From Psychrobacter sp. NG254 (GTDB lineage: Bacteria > Pseudomonadota > Gammaproteobacteria > Pseudomonadales > Moraxellaceae): a stretch of DNA of 64,000 bases. The number at the start of each line of letters is the position of its first letter. Within the stretch, counting starts at the first letter, position 1. The DNA is taken from the NCBI RefSeq assembly GCF_015277735.1, contig NZ_JADHDA010000004.1, forward strand, positions 1 through 64,000, in the 5' to 3' direction. The translations under genes were made by a program, and so were the position numbers. This document shows positions 7,801 to 16,695 of this stretch, piece by piece. A model generated the notes under the pieces. It was not told the DNA's origin and did no database searches. It worked only from the letters and a program-made list of their open reading frames with translations.

Positions 7801-9616
7801 AAGTGTCACAATTGGTAATGGTGATGCCACCGTCAATGGCTTTGACTTGGCCGCAAATGGTGAGGTTCAAGTGAACGTGAGCCTACCTATTGACGCAGTC
7901 GTGGATGACACTTTAACTATCAATGGTGTTGACGTCACTGTGACCGCTGCGATGCTGACGGACGGTTATGATACCACCGTACCTGCACCAGCAGAAGGTG
8001 AGGTGTTGACCGTGACCGCCACGGTGACCGATCAAGCGGGTAATAGATCAGCATCTGGCGAAGCAACTGCCACGGTTGGTGATATTGACGCCCCTGTTAT
8101 CGATGCAAGAGATGATCTAGATACTCTTGACTTAGGTGACTTAGCAATTACGCTGAATACTGCCCCAGTAGTAGATTTCGATTTGGATACCACAGTTGAT
8201 TTATTGGGAGTAATCTCTGGCCCTGTCGATCCCAGCCAAACATTTAATGTGCCTGTAGGGACGACTGGTAGTATAGATATTAAAGTTGAAGTTGATGAAG
8301 TGATAGACTTAGTATCTGGTGCAGTCGGTGTAGAGATCTACGACAGTAATGGAAATCTTGCTTACTTTGCTAGTACAGGCACACCTCCTCTTGTAGGCAA
8401 TGTTCTTGGGATAGAGCTACTCGGTCTCACAGGCGGTGAGGAAGGTTTCGGTTTTACTTTGCCCAATTTAGCTCCAGGCAATTACACAGTTGTCGTTGGT
8501 AAATCTCAGAGCGCGGTTGCTGAGTTAGTAAACGATGTCGTATTAGGGTCTGATAGTTTAGATATTATCTTAGATAGTCTAAACTTGGGCTTACTTAGTT
8601 TTCTAGGGCTTGATAGCTTGATTCTCGGTATTCTTAGCCCTGTGACAGGAAGTATAAGTACTGGAGACCTGATTCGTGACCTACAAGGCGCTCTTGGTGG
8701 TGTTCCTTTAGCTGGAGGGTTACTTAACGATACCGTTAATTTGGTTACTGCTACTGCTACTGGCATACTCGAGGACTCTCTTTTAACACTGTTTAGTAAC
8801 GTTCAAGTGACAGGTAATCTCACTACGTATAGTTTTGATATGGATATAGAGATAACGGGTAATGTAATCGCTCCTGATGTAGGTGACGATGGCCTAGTTG
8901 CAGATATTGTTACTTCTAATACCAACGTAACTGAGGTAAATGGTGTTTCAGCTGATATCAACACTGGTATTATCACTGTTATTGGTCAATACGGAACTTT
9001 AGAGATTGACGCGGATGGTGATTATACTTATACGGCTAATGGAGACTATGCATCATCAGGTCAGTCAGATACATTCACGTATACTATTTTTGATAATGTC
9101 ACTGGTGATAGTGATAAGGCAGATTTAGTGATTGATCTGGTTTATACAGTTGATATGCTTGATGGTAACGATACTATCAATATTTCAAACAATGCTGCTC
9201 AGATGCAATACATTATAGATGACACTGATAATGTTGTTAATATTGATTCGGCCTTGAATGCTACTATTATAGGCGGTGATGGAGTAGATACTATCAACCT
9301 AACTGGATCAGGCCAAACGCTAAGTCTATCTGATATTTTCCAAACGGAAGTGCTCGATATTAGCGGTACTGGTGCCAATACGCTGACCGTCAAGGCAGCA
9401 GATGTTACCAACTCAGGAACCACGAATCCTATCTATGTAAGAGGGAATAGTGATGATACAGTAAATTTGGGTAGTAATGGCAATGATCTTAGTGATGTAG
9501 ATGGTACTTGGTCAAACGTCGGAGCTGCTCCTGATACTGGATACAATGTATGGCAATTAGGGAATGATACCACTAAGCAAATTTATATCGATACGGATAT
9601 CACCAATATTATCTAA
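4841..9616 (+). CDS. Giant BapA-like type I-secreted adhesin with a (Asp-Ala)n tract
   Basis: A 1591-residue predicted surface adhesin. AAGGAAG precedes the ATG. The first ~130 residues have the BapA-prefix character, followed by a small hydrophobic [12 protein letters not shown] segment and a Gly/Asn-rich linker. Two Ig-like (Bap-type) domains lie at about 175-350; residues 360-681 are an uninterrupted Asp-Ala repeat with six Ser-for-Ala substitutions near its start. More Ig-like domains follow at 682-1085, including two identical 101-residue copies (778-878 and 879-979). A BapA C-terminal-type region contains a VCBS-like block (about 1360-1430, [20 protein letters not shown]) and an RTX-like [10 protein letters not shown]. 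The acidic hydrophobic end (TDITNII) is compatible with a type I secretion signal. Secretion by the TolC/ABC/HlyD genes at 15.1-20.2 kb is inferred. No LapD/LapG-type release genes occur nearby. Expected role: cell-surface attachment and biofilm. Confidence 0.88.
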   Translation: MKNIMVKVNSQVETVAEYQIATQSGAAKVIQAVDKTNYELFDLDAGQAPKNIVTKRMGKDLHISFENESIDSDLIIEGFYDGIDSALIGITEDGSYSYYVPNTGEAVDAVTELQPGDIEGQTLGGDSQASPWWIGAANGSNATPWLLGLAGIGIAGAALSGGGNNNNNNNNTAPDAPTVDPITGDDIINGSEATDGFDVTGTGITGDTITLKDGNGNVIGTATVGADGTWSIPVDQDDVDAMGEGAEQLTITATDPAGNVSDPTTIDISVDTMVPATPTLEINENGMEITGTGEPGATIEVDTDDDGEPDYTAVIDGDGNYSIDTSSNPLIDGETITAIVVDTAGNESDPISMMAPDIDDADADADADADADADADADADADADADADADADADADADADADADSDADADADADADADSDADSDADADADSDADSDADADSDADADADADADADADADADADADADADADADADADADADADADADADADADADADADADADADADADADADADADADADADADADADADADADADADADADADADADADADADADADADADADADADADADADADADADADADADADADADADADADADADADADADADADADADADADADADADADADADADADADADADADADADADADADADADADADADADADADADADADADADAPVINAVTGDDIINAVEAGAGFNVTGTGTVGDIITLTNGAEGQIGASAIVDGDGNWSVAVTPAEVTVMGEGDETLTVTATDAAGNLPSASSTVNIVVDTVAPSVPSVTIGNGDGFITADEIDVDGNVAVTVGLPTDAVAGDTLVVNGVETEITPANITAGSIVVDVPAPAEGAELEVTATIKDPAGNESDSDIVEAVRDTVAPSVPSVTIGNGDGFITADEIDVDGNVAVTVGLPTDAVAGDTLVVNGVETEITPANITAGSIVVDVPAPAEGAELEVTATIKDPAGNESDSDIVEAVRDTVAPSVPSVTIGNGDATVNGFDLAANGEVQVNVSLPIDAVVDDTLTINGVDVTVTAAMLTDGYDTTVPAPAEGEVLTVTATVTDQAGNRSASGEATATVGDIDAPVIDARDDLDTLDLGDLAITLNTAPVVDFDLDTTVDLLGVISGPVDPSQTFNVPVGTTGSIDIKVEVDEVIDLVSGAVGVEIYDSNGNLAYFASTGTPPLVGNVLGIELLGLTGGEEGFGFTLPNLAPGNYTVVVGKSQSAVAELVNDVVLGSDSLDIILDSLNLGLLSFLGLDSLILGILSPVTGSISTGDLIRDLQGALGGVPLAGGLLNDTVNLVTATATGILEDSLLTLFSNVQVTGNLTTYSFDMDIEITGNVIAPDVGDDGLVADIVTSNTNVTEVNGVSADINTGIITVIGQYGTLEIDADGDYTYTANGDYASSGQSDTFTYTIFDNVTGDSDKADLVIDLVYTVDMLDGNDTINISNNAAQMQYIIDDTDNVVNIDSALNATIIGGDGVDTINLTGSGQTLSLSDIFQTEVLDISGTGANTLTVKAADVTNSGTTNPIYVRGNSDDTVNLGSNGNDLSDVDGTWSNVGAAPDTGYNVWQLGNDTTKQIYIDTDITNII
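5918..6883 (+). repeat. 966-bp GAY-GCN hexanucleotide repeat encoding (Asp-Ala/Ser)161
   Basis: There are 161 consecutive six-base units of GAT/GAC plus GCT/GCC/GCA, with six units carrying TCC (Ser) between 6051 and 6165. The first ~80 bases repeat as 12-bp units (GCCGATGCTGAC), and later parts use other 12-bp combinations (GATGCCGACGCT, GATGCAGACGCT). Every unit is a multiple of three, so gain or loss of units changes length without shifting the frame. Both other long open frames across it are repeat artefacts. Confidence 0.95.
7172..7777 (+). repeat. Perfect tandem duplication, 2 x 303 bp, within the adhesin gene
   Basis: Bases 7172-7474 and 7475-7777 appear identical on reading through. 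Each encodes one 101-residue Ig-like domain beginning [18 protein letters not shown] and ending [10 protein letters not shown] third, diverged copy begins at 7778 and matches only for its first ~40 bases. Identity at the nucleotide level points to a recent duplication or gene conversion. Confidence 0.93.
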
Positions 9617-9641
9617 CACCGACTAGTCGAATTCCAATTTT

Positions 9642-9670
9642 AAAACGCTTCCGAAACGGAGGCGTTTTTT
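9642..9670 (+). terminator. Intrinsic terminator after the adhesin gene
   Basis: AAAACGCTTCCG, loop AAA, CGGAGGCGTTTTTT: a 12-bp stem with one G-U pair followed by a T-run, 26 bp after the adhesin stop. Confidence 0.85.
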
Positions 9671-9793
9671 ACAATGTTTATCTAATTGTTTTGAGGTGTA
9701 ATGAATAGAGTTAAAAATATAGACTTAATATAAGTGCTGTATGTTTATAATTAAAATATGACAAAGTGCAAGATTGTACAGGACAATAAAAAC

Positions 9794-12700
9794 ATGGATG
9801 AATATATAAAATCGAATCTCTTAGTGAACTATTTGGAAAAAAATTTACCAGCTATTTATGATAACTGGATACAGACACGTATCACTCGAATGAATGATCA
9901 GCAAGGCGAGAGTCTAAACAATACAGCGCTGGATACTTTAGCAAATACTTTTGTGTTGTCGGTATCTGATGGTATCAAAAAAGCCAAAACCGTCTCTTTT
10001 ATCGTTGATGATTTAATGTTATTGAATGAAATACATAACACTAATAGCTTCTCTGACTTTGAACGAATATTGCCTATAATTATAGAAAAGCTAGACAAGC
10101 TCTCCACAAAATTTGATGCCCCCATTATGTGGCTACGGCTCGAATGGCTTAATCAAGCCACGCTTACCACTTGGTCAAGTTTTCAGCAAAGCTTAAAACG
10201 ATTTAAGCGTAATTATTATCGCTCTGGTATCGCATTTGAAGGTGTGCGTGAGCCGTGGTTATTATTAACTGAAATGGAATTGAATGCCAATGCTTGCCTT
10301 TATATGGGGAATACTGTTTCTCATGCAGGGGTCAATGCTAATAACCTGAACGTGTATCTAAAGGCGCGTCATGGCAGCAGCCAAATCCCCAACTTTCACA
10401 ATGATCTGCCTATTGTTAGCTTTAATACCGCTGGTGTATTTATAAATATAGAGACAGGTGAGTACCATACTCTCGAAACCAAACCTCGTCATAAGGGCCA
10501 CCGTAAATTACGACCCTTGTCGGCAAGCAGCACCCAACCCATTATTGAGCAGGCCACGCATTACCTTGCTAGGCAGGTAAAGCCTTCTGGTCAGTACGTG
10601 TATGGTCACTTTCCTTGTTTTGACCGTACCATTGATACGTACAATAGCCTGCGCCATGCCAGTAGTACTTATGCATTGATAGAAGGCTATGAAGCCTACC
10701 GTGGTTTTTATACCGCCCGTAACGATGATACGACAACTGCTTTGGCTGATATGCGGAACAATATTGACAATGCGATGGGCTATGTGATTGATGAGCTTAT
10801 TCAAATTTATGATGACAAAGCATATGTGATAGATACAGGCGGAGAGATTAAGCTAGGTGCCAATGCGGTTGCGATACTGGCACTGGTGAAGTATTTACAA
10901 GTATTTGAGGATACGCCTTTCGCAGGTAAATATCATGAGCTAGCAACCAAGTTAGCGTTAGGTATTATCGCGATGCAACAAGAGGATGGTAGCTTCGCCC
11001 ATGTATTGCACAGTAAGGATTTATCACTCAAAGCCAAAAACCGTATCATTTATTATGATGGTGAGGCAGCTTTTGCATTAATGCGTTTATATGGTTTGAC
11101 TAAAGATACACGTTGGATTAATTGTGTCACTCGGGCTTTTGACTACTTTATTGCAGCCAATCATCATGAGGCACATGATCACTGGTTATCATATTGCTCA
11201 AACGAGCTGATTATATATAAACCTGAAAAAAAGTACTTTCAGTTTGCAGTCGATAATATTAGAGGCTATACCGACTTTATTAAAACTCGTATTACTACGT
11301 TTCCGACATTGCTTGAGCTGTCTATGGCGTTTCACAAAATGCTTTTGAAACTAGATGAGCATCCTGAATTTCAAGATGTATTAGCAGGTTTTGATGTTGA
11401 AGGGTTTTATGAAGCGCTACATGCGCGTGCCAATCATTTGATGAATGGTTTTTTCTTTCCAGAGATGGCGATGTTTTTTAAAGCGCCACAAACCATTTTG
11501 CATGGGTTTTTTATCCGTCATCACTCATTTAGAGTACGAATTGATGATGTAGAGCATTATTTATCAGGGCTAGTGGCATATCAACAGCTGCTTGATAATA
11601 ATACTTATCCCAATATTCTCTCGACCATAAATCGTGTCACTGAGCAACCACTTGTCCCAGTAATCGCAAAAGAGTCAAATAAATCTACGATAGCATGGGG
11701 TGGTGATGTAAATTTAGGGCGACGACAGCATTTTTTAACCAAGCGTTATGGTATAGACAATGTATTGGATATAGCCGCCTTAAAAGAGTCAGATCTTACC
11801 ATTGTGAACTTAGAGTGCGTGATTTCGGTACTGGGTAATCAAGGCAGAGCGAAAGGCAGGGGTGGACATTACTACTATCGTGCGCGTCCCGAAATGGTCG
11901 AGATACTGTGTACTGCTGGCATAAATGCAGTGGCTTGCGCAAACAATCATAGCGGTGATTACCGTGCAGTAGCACTGTTACAGCAGCAAGAGATATTGGC
12001 AGCAGCAGGCATTGACTCTGTTGGTGCTGGCAAAAATAAAGAAACCGCTTTCGCCCCTTTGTATCATCAACTACCCAATGGCATTCGTGTGGCTATCTTG
12101 TCGGTAGATGCCACCATTTCGTATTTTGCGGCGACTGAAGATACTGCGGGTGCAGCGTATATTGATCCTAAAGATCATCCGCTATGGTCAGACACTTACA
12201 CGCCTTTGTTTAAATTAGTCAAAGAGCAATCAGACTTGGTTTTGGTTGCGATCCATTGGGGTGCCAATCGAGTGGATCGACCTGATTTGGATGAAATAGA
12301 AATTGGGCATCGATTAATAGACGCAGGCGCCGATGCTGTATTAGGTGCGTCCGCTCATCAGTTACAAGGAATAGAGGTTTATAAGTCTAAGCCGATCATA
12401 CATGATGCAGGCGACCTACTGTTTGATGCTATGGTTTCTACACCTAAAGCTGGCGGTGTTTTTCAGCTAGAGATTGGCCTAAGCGGTATTGAGCGTATCA
12501 GGTTTTATCCTGTACACGTGGGATACGGTCAAACGCAACCTGCAACGGGTGAACAAGCTGTGGCTATCAGTCGTGACTTTGCTTCTATGTGTGCGGCAAT
12601 GGGTAGTCAGGTGTCATTGCATGAAGATGGTAGCTTGTCGCTGGTGATTGAGCCAAGCTTAAAAAAAGAAACAAGCACCGCGTCTATCAACCCAAAAGCG

Positions 12701-14713
12701 AACATCCTTCCTTTGAAAAAGCCGCGTATCAATTATGCTCGGTGGTCAGCACAAGAGCGTAGTGCTTTAGTCTTTGATGAGGTACCGGCAGATGCTCGCA
12801 TTGAGCCGATTCATTTTGGTGCATTACAATTGGTAGGTGTAAGGGCCAGCCCAAGATTTTTTAACCGCCGCCGCATGTTATGGATAGAGAGTTTTTGGCA
12901 AACCACTGAAGTATTATCAGAGGATATTCGAATACGTTTTAGGGCAAAACCCACCTTTGCTACTGAAAAAATGCGTCCGTGGGGTGTTGGATCTGATCAC
13001 GATCCTTGTGACTGGCTCATCCCAACCTCACACTGGCGTACTGATAAGGTATATCGCGACTTTTACGGGTTACGTCCACCTTTTATGGCCGCATGGGAGG
13101 ATGGTGTTCTACAGTTGGAAGTGGGTATCGTAGACAATAAAAAGCAGCATGCCTTTGTGGCATTGCCATTTCATTTTGTATTGTCAGCTGATAAGGTCAA
13201 GTATTCTGATCAGCTGGCCAAGCACATGCATTACCGTCAAGCTTTTACTGATAAAGTCTATGACAATCATACCAATGGTACGTGGAATGCAGAACAACTG
13301 GCGTTAATTACGCGTGGAAAATGGCTGGTTGCACCGCCTGCTGATTGGTATGTGGATTCTCTCGTCGCTGGTTGGAGTCATGTAGGTCTGGCCTCTGGTA
13401 AAGTCATGTTTGTTGCTAACAATAATGACAACCGAGCCGCTCATGAAAACAGCATAAAAAAACCAAAACCATTTGATAGACATGATTTTCTGTTAAAACT
13501 TCAAGACAGTTTGGCAGGTGCTATTGTTGATCATCCTGCAAAAAATTTGCATCCTGATTTTCCTATCTTGCAGGTAGATGACCCAATAAAAGCTTGGATG
13601 GAAATAGGCATTGCTGCTCGTACTCGATTCGCCAAGCCAATTGTAGCAGTCACAGGTACAGTGGGTAAGTCTAGTACTTGCCATATGATACGAACCATGA
13701 TGGGTGACGACCAGCATGTGTTGACCTCATTAGCGAACTATAACTCTCGTGTGGGTGTGCTTGGTATGCTCGCAAGCTTATCACCAAATCATGATGCAGC
13801 TGTCATAGAGGTGGCTCAAAGCGCCCTATGGATGAACCGAGGACCCATCACGCGTTTCTTGCGTCCTAACGTGGCACTCATAACAGAAATTGGTATCTCA
13901 CAAATTGAGATGGTTAAAACATTAGAGCGGGCAGTACGTTTTAAATGTAAGGTATTTGATGGTCTGGTGGGTGATGCTATTGCAGTCGTTGGGGCTCATT
14001 TACCGCACTTTGATCAGGTGCTAGGCTATGCCCGTAAGCACGCAAAAAGCGTCCTTATATATGGCGACCATGTAGATAGTGAAATACGTATAAAAAACAT
14101 AGAAAGCACCTATTTTGGCAGTCAGGTGGCGTTTGATACCAATCGCGGAAGTTATTCATTCTCTATACCAATGCCAACAGCAGGTATGGCAAAAAGTGCC
14201 ATCGCAGCGTTTGCAGTGATGTATGCGCTGGGTGAAGACTTGGACAAGGCTTGTCAGAACATTGGTCAATACCAATCTATCGAAGGACGGCTGTTAACAC
14301 ACGAGGTTGCAGTAACTGGCGGTAAGGTGACTATTATCGATGACAACTGGAATGCCCTATACGAGTCTATGGTCAACGCGCTGTCATTGTTTGGCGCACA
14401 AAAAGAGGCAGATAAACGCTTTATCTTTGTATTGGGACGCTTGGTTGATTTGGGTGAAAAAACCAAAGAGATGCACCAAAGCTTGTCAGTGCCTATACTA
14501 GAGAGTAAACCTGACCTTGTTATCACTCATGGTGAAGAAATGAAGTATCTACGCGAGGTACTACCTAAAGACATGCTAGGCGCACATTTTGACAATGTTG
14601 ATGATTTGGCTAATTATATAAAAAGTCTATGGCAACCGAATGACGTTATTTTGATCAAAGGCTCGCGCACTGGTAGTGACTTTGTTGGGTTATCTCCATT
14701 ATTACAAGGCTGA
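9794..14713 (+). CDS. Large fusion protein: uncharacterised N-terminal region, CapA-like domain and MurF-like ligase
   Basis: About 1639 residues from the ATG at 9794 (CAGGAC ten bases upstream); an in-frame ATG at 9758 has no ribosome-binding site. Residues 1-630 are not recognised; the helical repeats around FDRTIDTYNSLRHASSTYALIEGYE and NAVAILALVKYL suggest an alpha/alpha-toroid enzyme. Residues ~630-915 are a CapA/PgsA-type poly-gamma-glutamate domain: AWGGDVNLGRR with D638, CANNHSGD (716-723), AIHWG (819-823), GASAHQLQG. A beta-rich linker with many Trp/Arg follows. The C-terminus (~1170-1639) has full MurF architecture: an N-domain (GKVMFVANNN...KPFDRHDFLLKLQDSLAGAI), P-loop GTVGKSST with K1292, ITEIGISQIEM, IDDNWNALYESM, VLGRLVDLGE, ILIKGSRTGSDFVGL. 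The reaction is inferred to be ATP-dependent amide-bond formation; substrates are unknown. There is no secretion signal. It lies between the adhesin and its exporter. Confidence 0.82.
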   Translation: MDEYIKSNLLVNYLEKNLPAIYDNWIQTRITRMNDQQGESLNNTALDTLANTFVLSVSDGIKKAKTVSFIVDDLMLLNEIHNTNSFSDFERILPIIIEKLDKLSTKFDAPIMWLRLEWLNQATLTTWSSFQQSLKRFKRNYYRSGIAFEGVREPWLLLTEMELNANACLYMGNTVSHAGVNANNLNVYLKARHGSSQIPNFHNDLPIVSFNTAGVFINIETGEYHTLETKPRHKGHRKLRPLSASSTQPIIEQATHYLARQVKPSGQYVYGHFPCFDRTIDTYNSLRHASSTYALIEGYEAYRGFYTARNDDTTTALADMRNNIDNAMGYVIDELIQIYDDKAYVIDTGGEIKLGANAVAILALVKYLQVFEDTPFAGKYHELATKLALGIIAMQQEDGSFAHVLHSKDLSLKAKNRIIYYDGEAAFALMRLYGLTKDTRWINCVTRAFDYFIAANHHEAHDHWLSYCSNELIIYKPEKKYFQFAVDNIRGYTDFIKTRITTFPTLLELSMAFHKMLLKLDEHPEFQDVLAGFDVEGFYEALHARANHLMNGFFFPEMAMFFKAPQTILHGFFIRHHSFRVRIDDVEHYLSGLVAYQQLLDNNTYPNILSTINRVTEQPLVPVIAKESNKSTIAWGGDVNLGRRQHFLTKRYGIDNVLDIAALKESDLTIVNLECVISVLGNQGRAKGRGGHYYYRARPEMVEILCTAGINAVACANNHSGDYRAVALLQQQEILAAAGIDSVGAGKNKETAFAPLYHQLPNGIRVAILSVDATISYFAATEDTAGAAYIDPKDHPLWSDTYTPLFKLVKEQSDLVLVAIHWGANRVDRPDLDEIEIGHRLIDAGADAVLGASAHQLQGIEVYKSKPIIHDAGDLLFDAMVSTPKAGGVFQLEIGLSGIERIRFYPVHVGYGQTQPATGEQAVAISRDFASMCAAMGSQVSLHEDGSLSLVIEPSLKKETSTASINPKANILPLKKPRINYARWSAQERSALVFDEVPADARIEPIHFGALQLVGVRASPRFFNRRRMLWIESFWQTTEVLSEDIRIRFRAKPTFATEKMRPWGVGSDHDPCDWLIPTSHWRTDKVYRDFYGLRPPFMAAWEDGVLQLEVGIVDNKKQHAFVALPFHFVLSADKVKYSDQLAKHMHYRQAFTDKVYDNHTNGTWNAEQLALITRGKWLVAPPADWYVDSLVAGWSHVGLASGKVMFVANNNDNRAAHENSIKKPKPFDRHDFLLKLQDSLAGAIVDHPAKNLHPDFPILQVDDPIKAWMEIGIAARTRFAKPIVAVTGTVGKSSTCHMIRTMMGDDQHVLTSLANYNSRVGVLGMLASLSPNHDAAVIEVAQSALWMNRGPITRFLRPNVALITEIGISQIEMVKTLERAVRFKCKVFDGLVGDAIAVVGAHLPHFDQVLGYARKHAKSVLIYGDHVDSEIRIKNIESTYFGSQVAFDTNRGSYSFSIPMPTAGMAKSAIAAFAVMYALGEDLDKACQNIGQYQSIEGRLLTHEVAVTGGKVTIIDDNWNALYESMVNALSLFGAQKEADKRFIFVLGRLVDLGEKTKEMHQSLSVPILESKPDLVITHGEEMKYLREVLPKDMLGAHFDNVDDLANYIKSLWQPNDVILIKGSRTGSDFVGLSPLLQG

Positions 14714-15078
14714 TATCAGAGAAGATTTTGTCAGATGCTATCGCTGGTACTTTTTATGTTGGCACCTATGATATTGATACCCTTGATATGGCGTATAATT
14801 TCATTATCACGATAATTCTAACAGTATCAGAGTCAATATTTTTTCTATCATTTACTGAGTATGGCTTTATCTTTTTTCGCAAAATTATTAAGTGAAAGAA
14901 GGTTTTAGTATATTTATATCAAAAATCCATCACGTTTATTTTATGATGAATAATATAGCGAACATCGTTTGATTGATTCTCTCGTTGCCTTATCAAGTCA
15001 AATTTAGTAAGGTTTGTTGCATAAACACTAAACATCTCGTTAAAAGCACCTTCACAAGGCCAACCACTGAAACTTCAT
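14714..15078. other. Intergenic region before the type I secretion genes
   Basis: 365 bp, AT-rich, no open frame of note and no clear T-run terminator. It presumably contains the promoter for the secretion operon, but I cannot fix -10/-35 elements with confidence. Confidence 0.4.
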
Positions 15079-16623
15079 ATGAAAAAATTGTTAAATAAAA
15101 AGCAGCTATTTTGTAGCCTATCAGTGCGTCATCATATCGCGATTATGGTGGCTGGTATGTGCTTTACTATGACAGCGCAAGCGGCAGTACAAGATTTGCA
15201 GATCAACAGTCTGGTTGCTCAAGCAGTTCAAATGCACCCTTTAGTTGGATCGGCCAGAGCGAGCCAACAAGCGACCACGGAAGGAATCAATGCCGCCAAA
15301 TTGAATCTTTTACCGACGCCAAGCGTGAGCTCAGGTTACGATCGAGACAATGACTTTGTCTCAGAGGTGACCATTCGTCAGCCGTTATGGACAGGGGGGA
15401 AGCTCACAGCAGATGTCAATCAAGCCATATTTGATGACAAAGCTGCGGTAGAGTATGTCTATGAGCAACAAAACCTCGTGGCCAAAACGACTATTGAGGC
15501 TTGGCAAAGCTACATTCAAGCCGTCAACAAGCAACAAGTGCATATCGATAATTTAAAAGAGCTTGATGATTTTGAGGCCATGATGCAGCGCCGCGTGGGT
15601 CAAGGCGTGTCCGCTCGTATCGAATTGGATCTGGTGACCAATAGGATCTTACAAGAGCAAACGTCTTATCAGGCGGCAGTCGAGCAGCAACGAATTGCCG
15701 CTGCTAGGCTTGAGCAAATCATCGGTCAACCCTTGTCTCAATTGAGCTCGACGAGCGTACCAAACATCAAAGTATTGGTGAGTGAGGCCAAGAGACAGGC
15801 CGTTGATTTTGAGAAAATGGCGTTTGATCGGGTGGGGTTTTATAATCCCACCGTTGTAAAAGAGCACTTTCAAATCGAATCTGCTAAACAAGGTGTCGAA
15901 TCGCAGCAAGCGTCTCGATACCCGACCGTCTATGCTCAGTATGAACATGCTTACTATCACGAAAATAAAGAAAACGATGGTCAGTTTTCATTGGGGCTAA
16001 GCTATGCACCAGGGGCAGGGTTTTCTAACTTTGCGCTCGCCCGTGCCTCACAAGCAGAAGTCAATAGCTTGATACAGTCTCAAGAAGCAGCTCGCCGTAA
16101 TGTCATAGAGGAAATTCAAGTACAGTACCAGCAATTTGTGAGCGCCAAGGATCGAGAGACCTCGCTGGTGGCTGCGGTTGCAGGGGCACAGATTGTGGTG
16201 AATTCCTATCGCAGACAGTTCATTGCAGGACGTAAGTCATGGCTTGAGGTACTCAATGCGGTGCGTGAGCACAATGATTATCAGGTGCAACTGGTACAGA
16301 CTCGTGCGGAGATACTCGGTGCTTTTTATCGGTTGCAAGTAGATTTTGGTCTGATGCCGTGGCAACAGTTCTCTCATAATCGTAAGCCTGTAACCTTATT
16401 TAGCCCGACAGCCTCTGTCAAAGAATGGTTGCAGAAGCAAGACAAACACGCGGCTGCGGCTAGTGAAAACTTTGGCTATGGTAAAAACACAGCAGAAGAG
16501 TATGTTGAGATTAACTTACCTGAGACGGCAGAGCAAAGTTTGAATAATGGCGAATACCTCATGTTAAATGACGACTATAGTATTACACCGATAACCGACC
16601 AAGGCGATATGGCAAACAATTAA
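15079..16623 (+). CDS. TolC-family outer membrane channel of a type I secretion system (LapE/AggA-like)
   Basis: 514 residues. The N-terminus is a signal peptide (hydrophobic HHIAIMVAGMCFTMTAQA, cleavage after AQA). The mature part shows the TolC duplicated coiled-coil pattern: LNLLPTPSVSSGYDRDN, a VTIRQPLWTGGKL beta segment, RRVGQGVSARIELDLVTNRI, and in the second half FSLGLSYAPGAGFSNFALARASQAEV, then SYRRQFIAGRKSWLEVLNAVREHNDYQVQLVQTRAEI. The last ~90 residues form a polar extension that is probably periplasmic. It forms the outer-membrane exit duct and is the first gene of a three-gene export operon with the ABC exporter 72 bp downstream. The likely substrate is the adhesin at 4841-9616. 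Confidence 0.9.
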   Translation: MKKLLNKKQLFCSLSVRHHIAIMVAGMCFTMTAQAAVQDLQINSLVAQAVQMHPLVGSARASQQATTEGINAAKLNLLPTPSVSSGYDRDNDFVSEVTIRQPLWTGGKLTADVNQAIFDDKAAVEYVYEQQNLVAKTTIEAWQSYIQAVNKQQVHIDNLKELDDFEAMMQRRVGQGVSARIELDLVTNRILQEQTSYQAAVEQQRIAAARLEQIIGQPLSQLSSTSVPNIKVLVSEAKRQAVDFEKMAFDRVGFYNPTVVKEHFQIESAKQGVESQQASRYPTVYAQYEHAYYHENKENDGQFSLGLSYAPGAGFSNFALARASQAEVNSLIQSQEAARRNVIEEIQVQYQQFVSAKDRETSLVAAVAGAQIVVNSYRRQFIAGRKSWLEVLNAVREHNDYQVQLVQTRAEILGAFYRLQVDFGLMPWQQFSHNRKPVTLFSPTASVKEWLQKQDKHAAAASENFGYGKNTAEEYVEINLPETAEQSLNNGEYLMLNDDYSITPITDQGDMANN

Positions 16624-16695
16624 AAAAACGTCATATAAGATCGTCTACAGTATCTTGGATACGCAATTATCTCAAATATCAAATAAGTGATTCAT

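Noticed and set aside
7006..7836. A 276-codon minus-strand frame opposite the Ig-like domains
   Set aside because: Low-complexity Ser/Thr-rich shadow of the adhesin coding strand with the same internal duplication.
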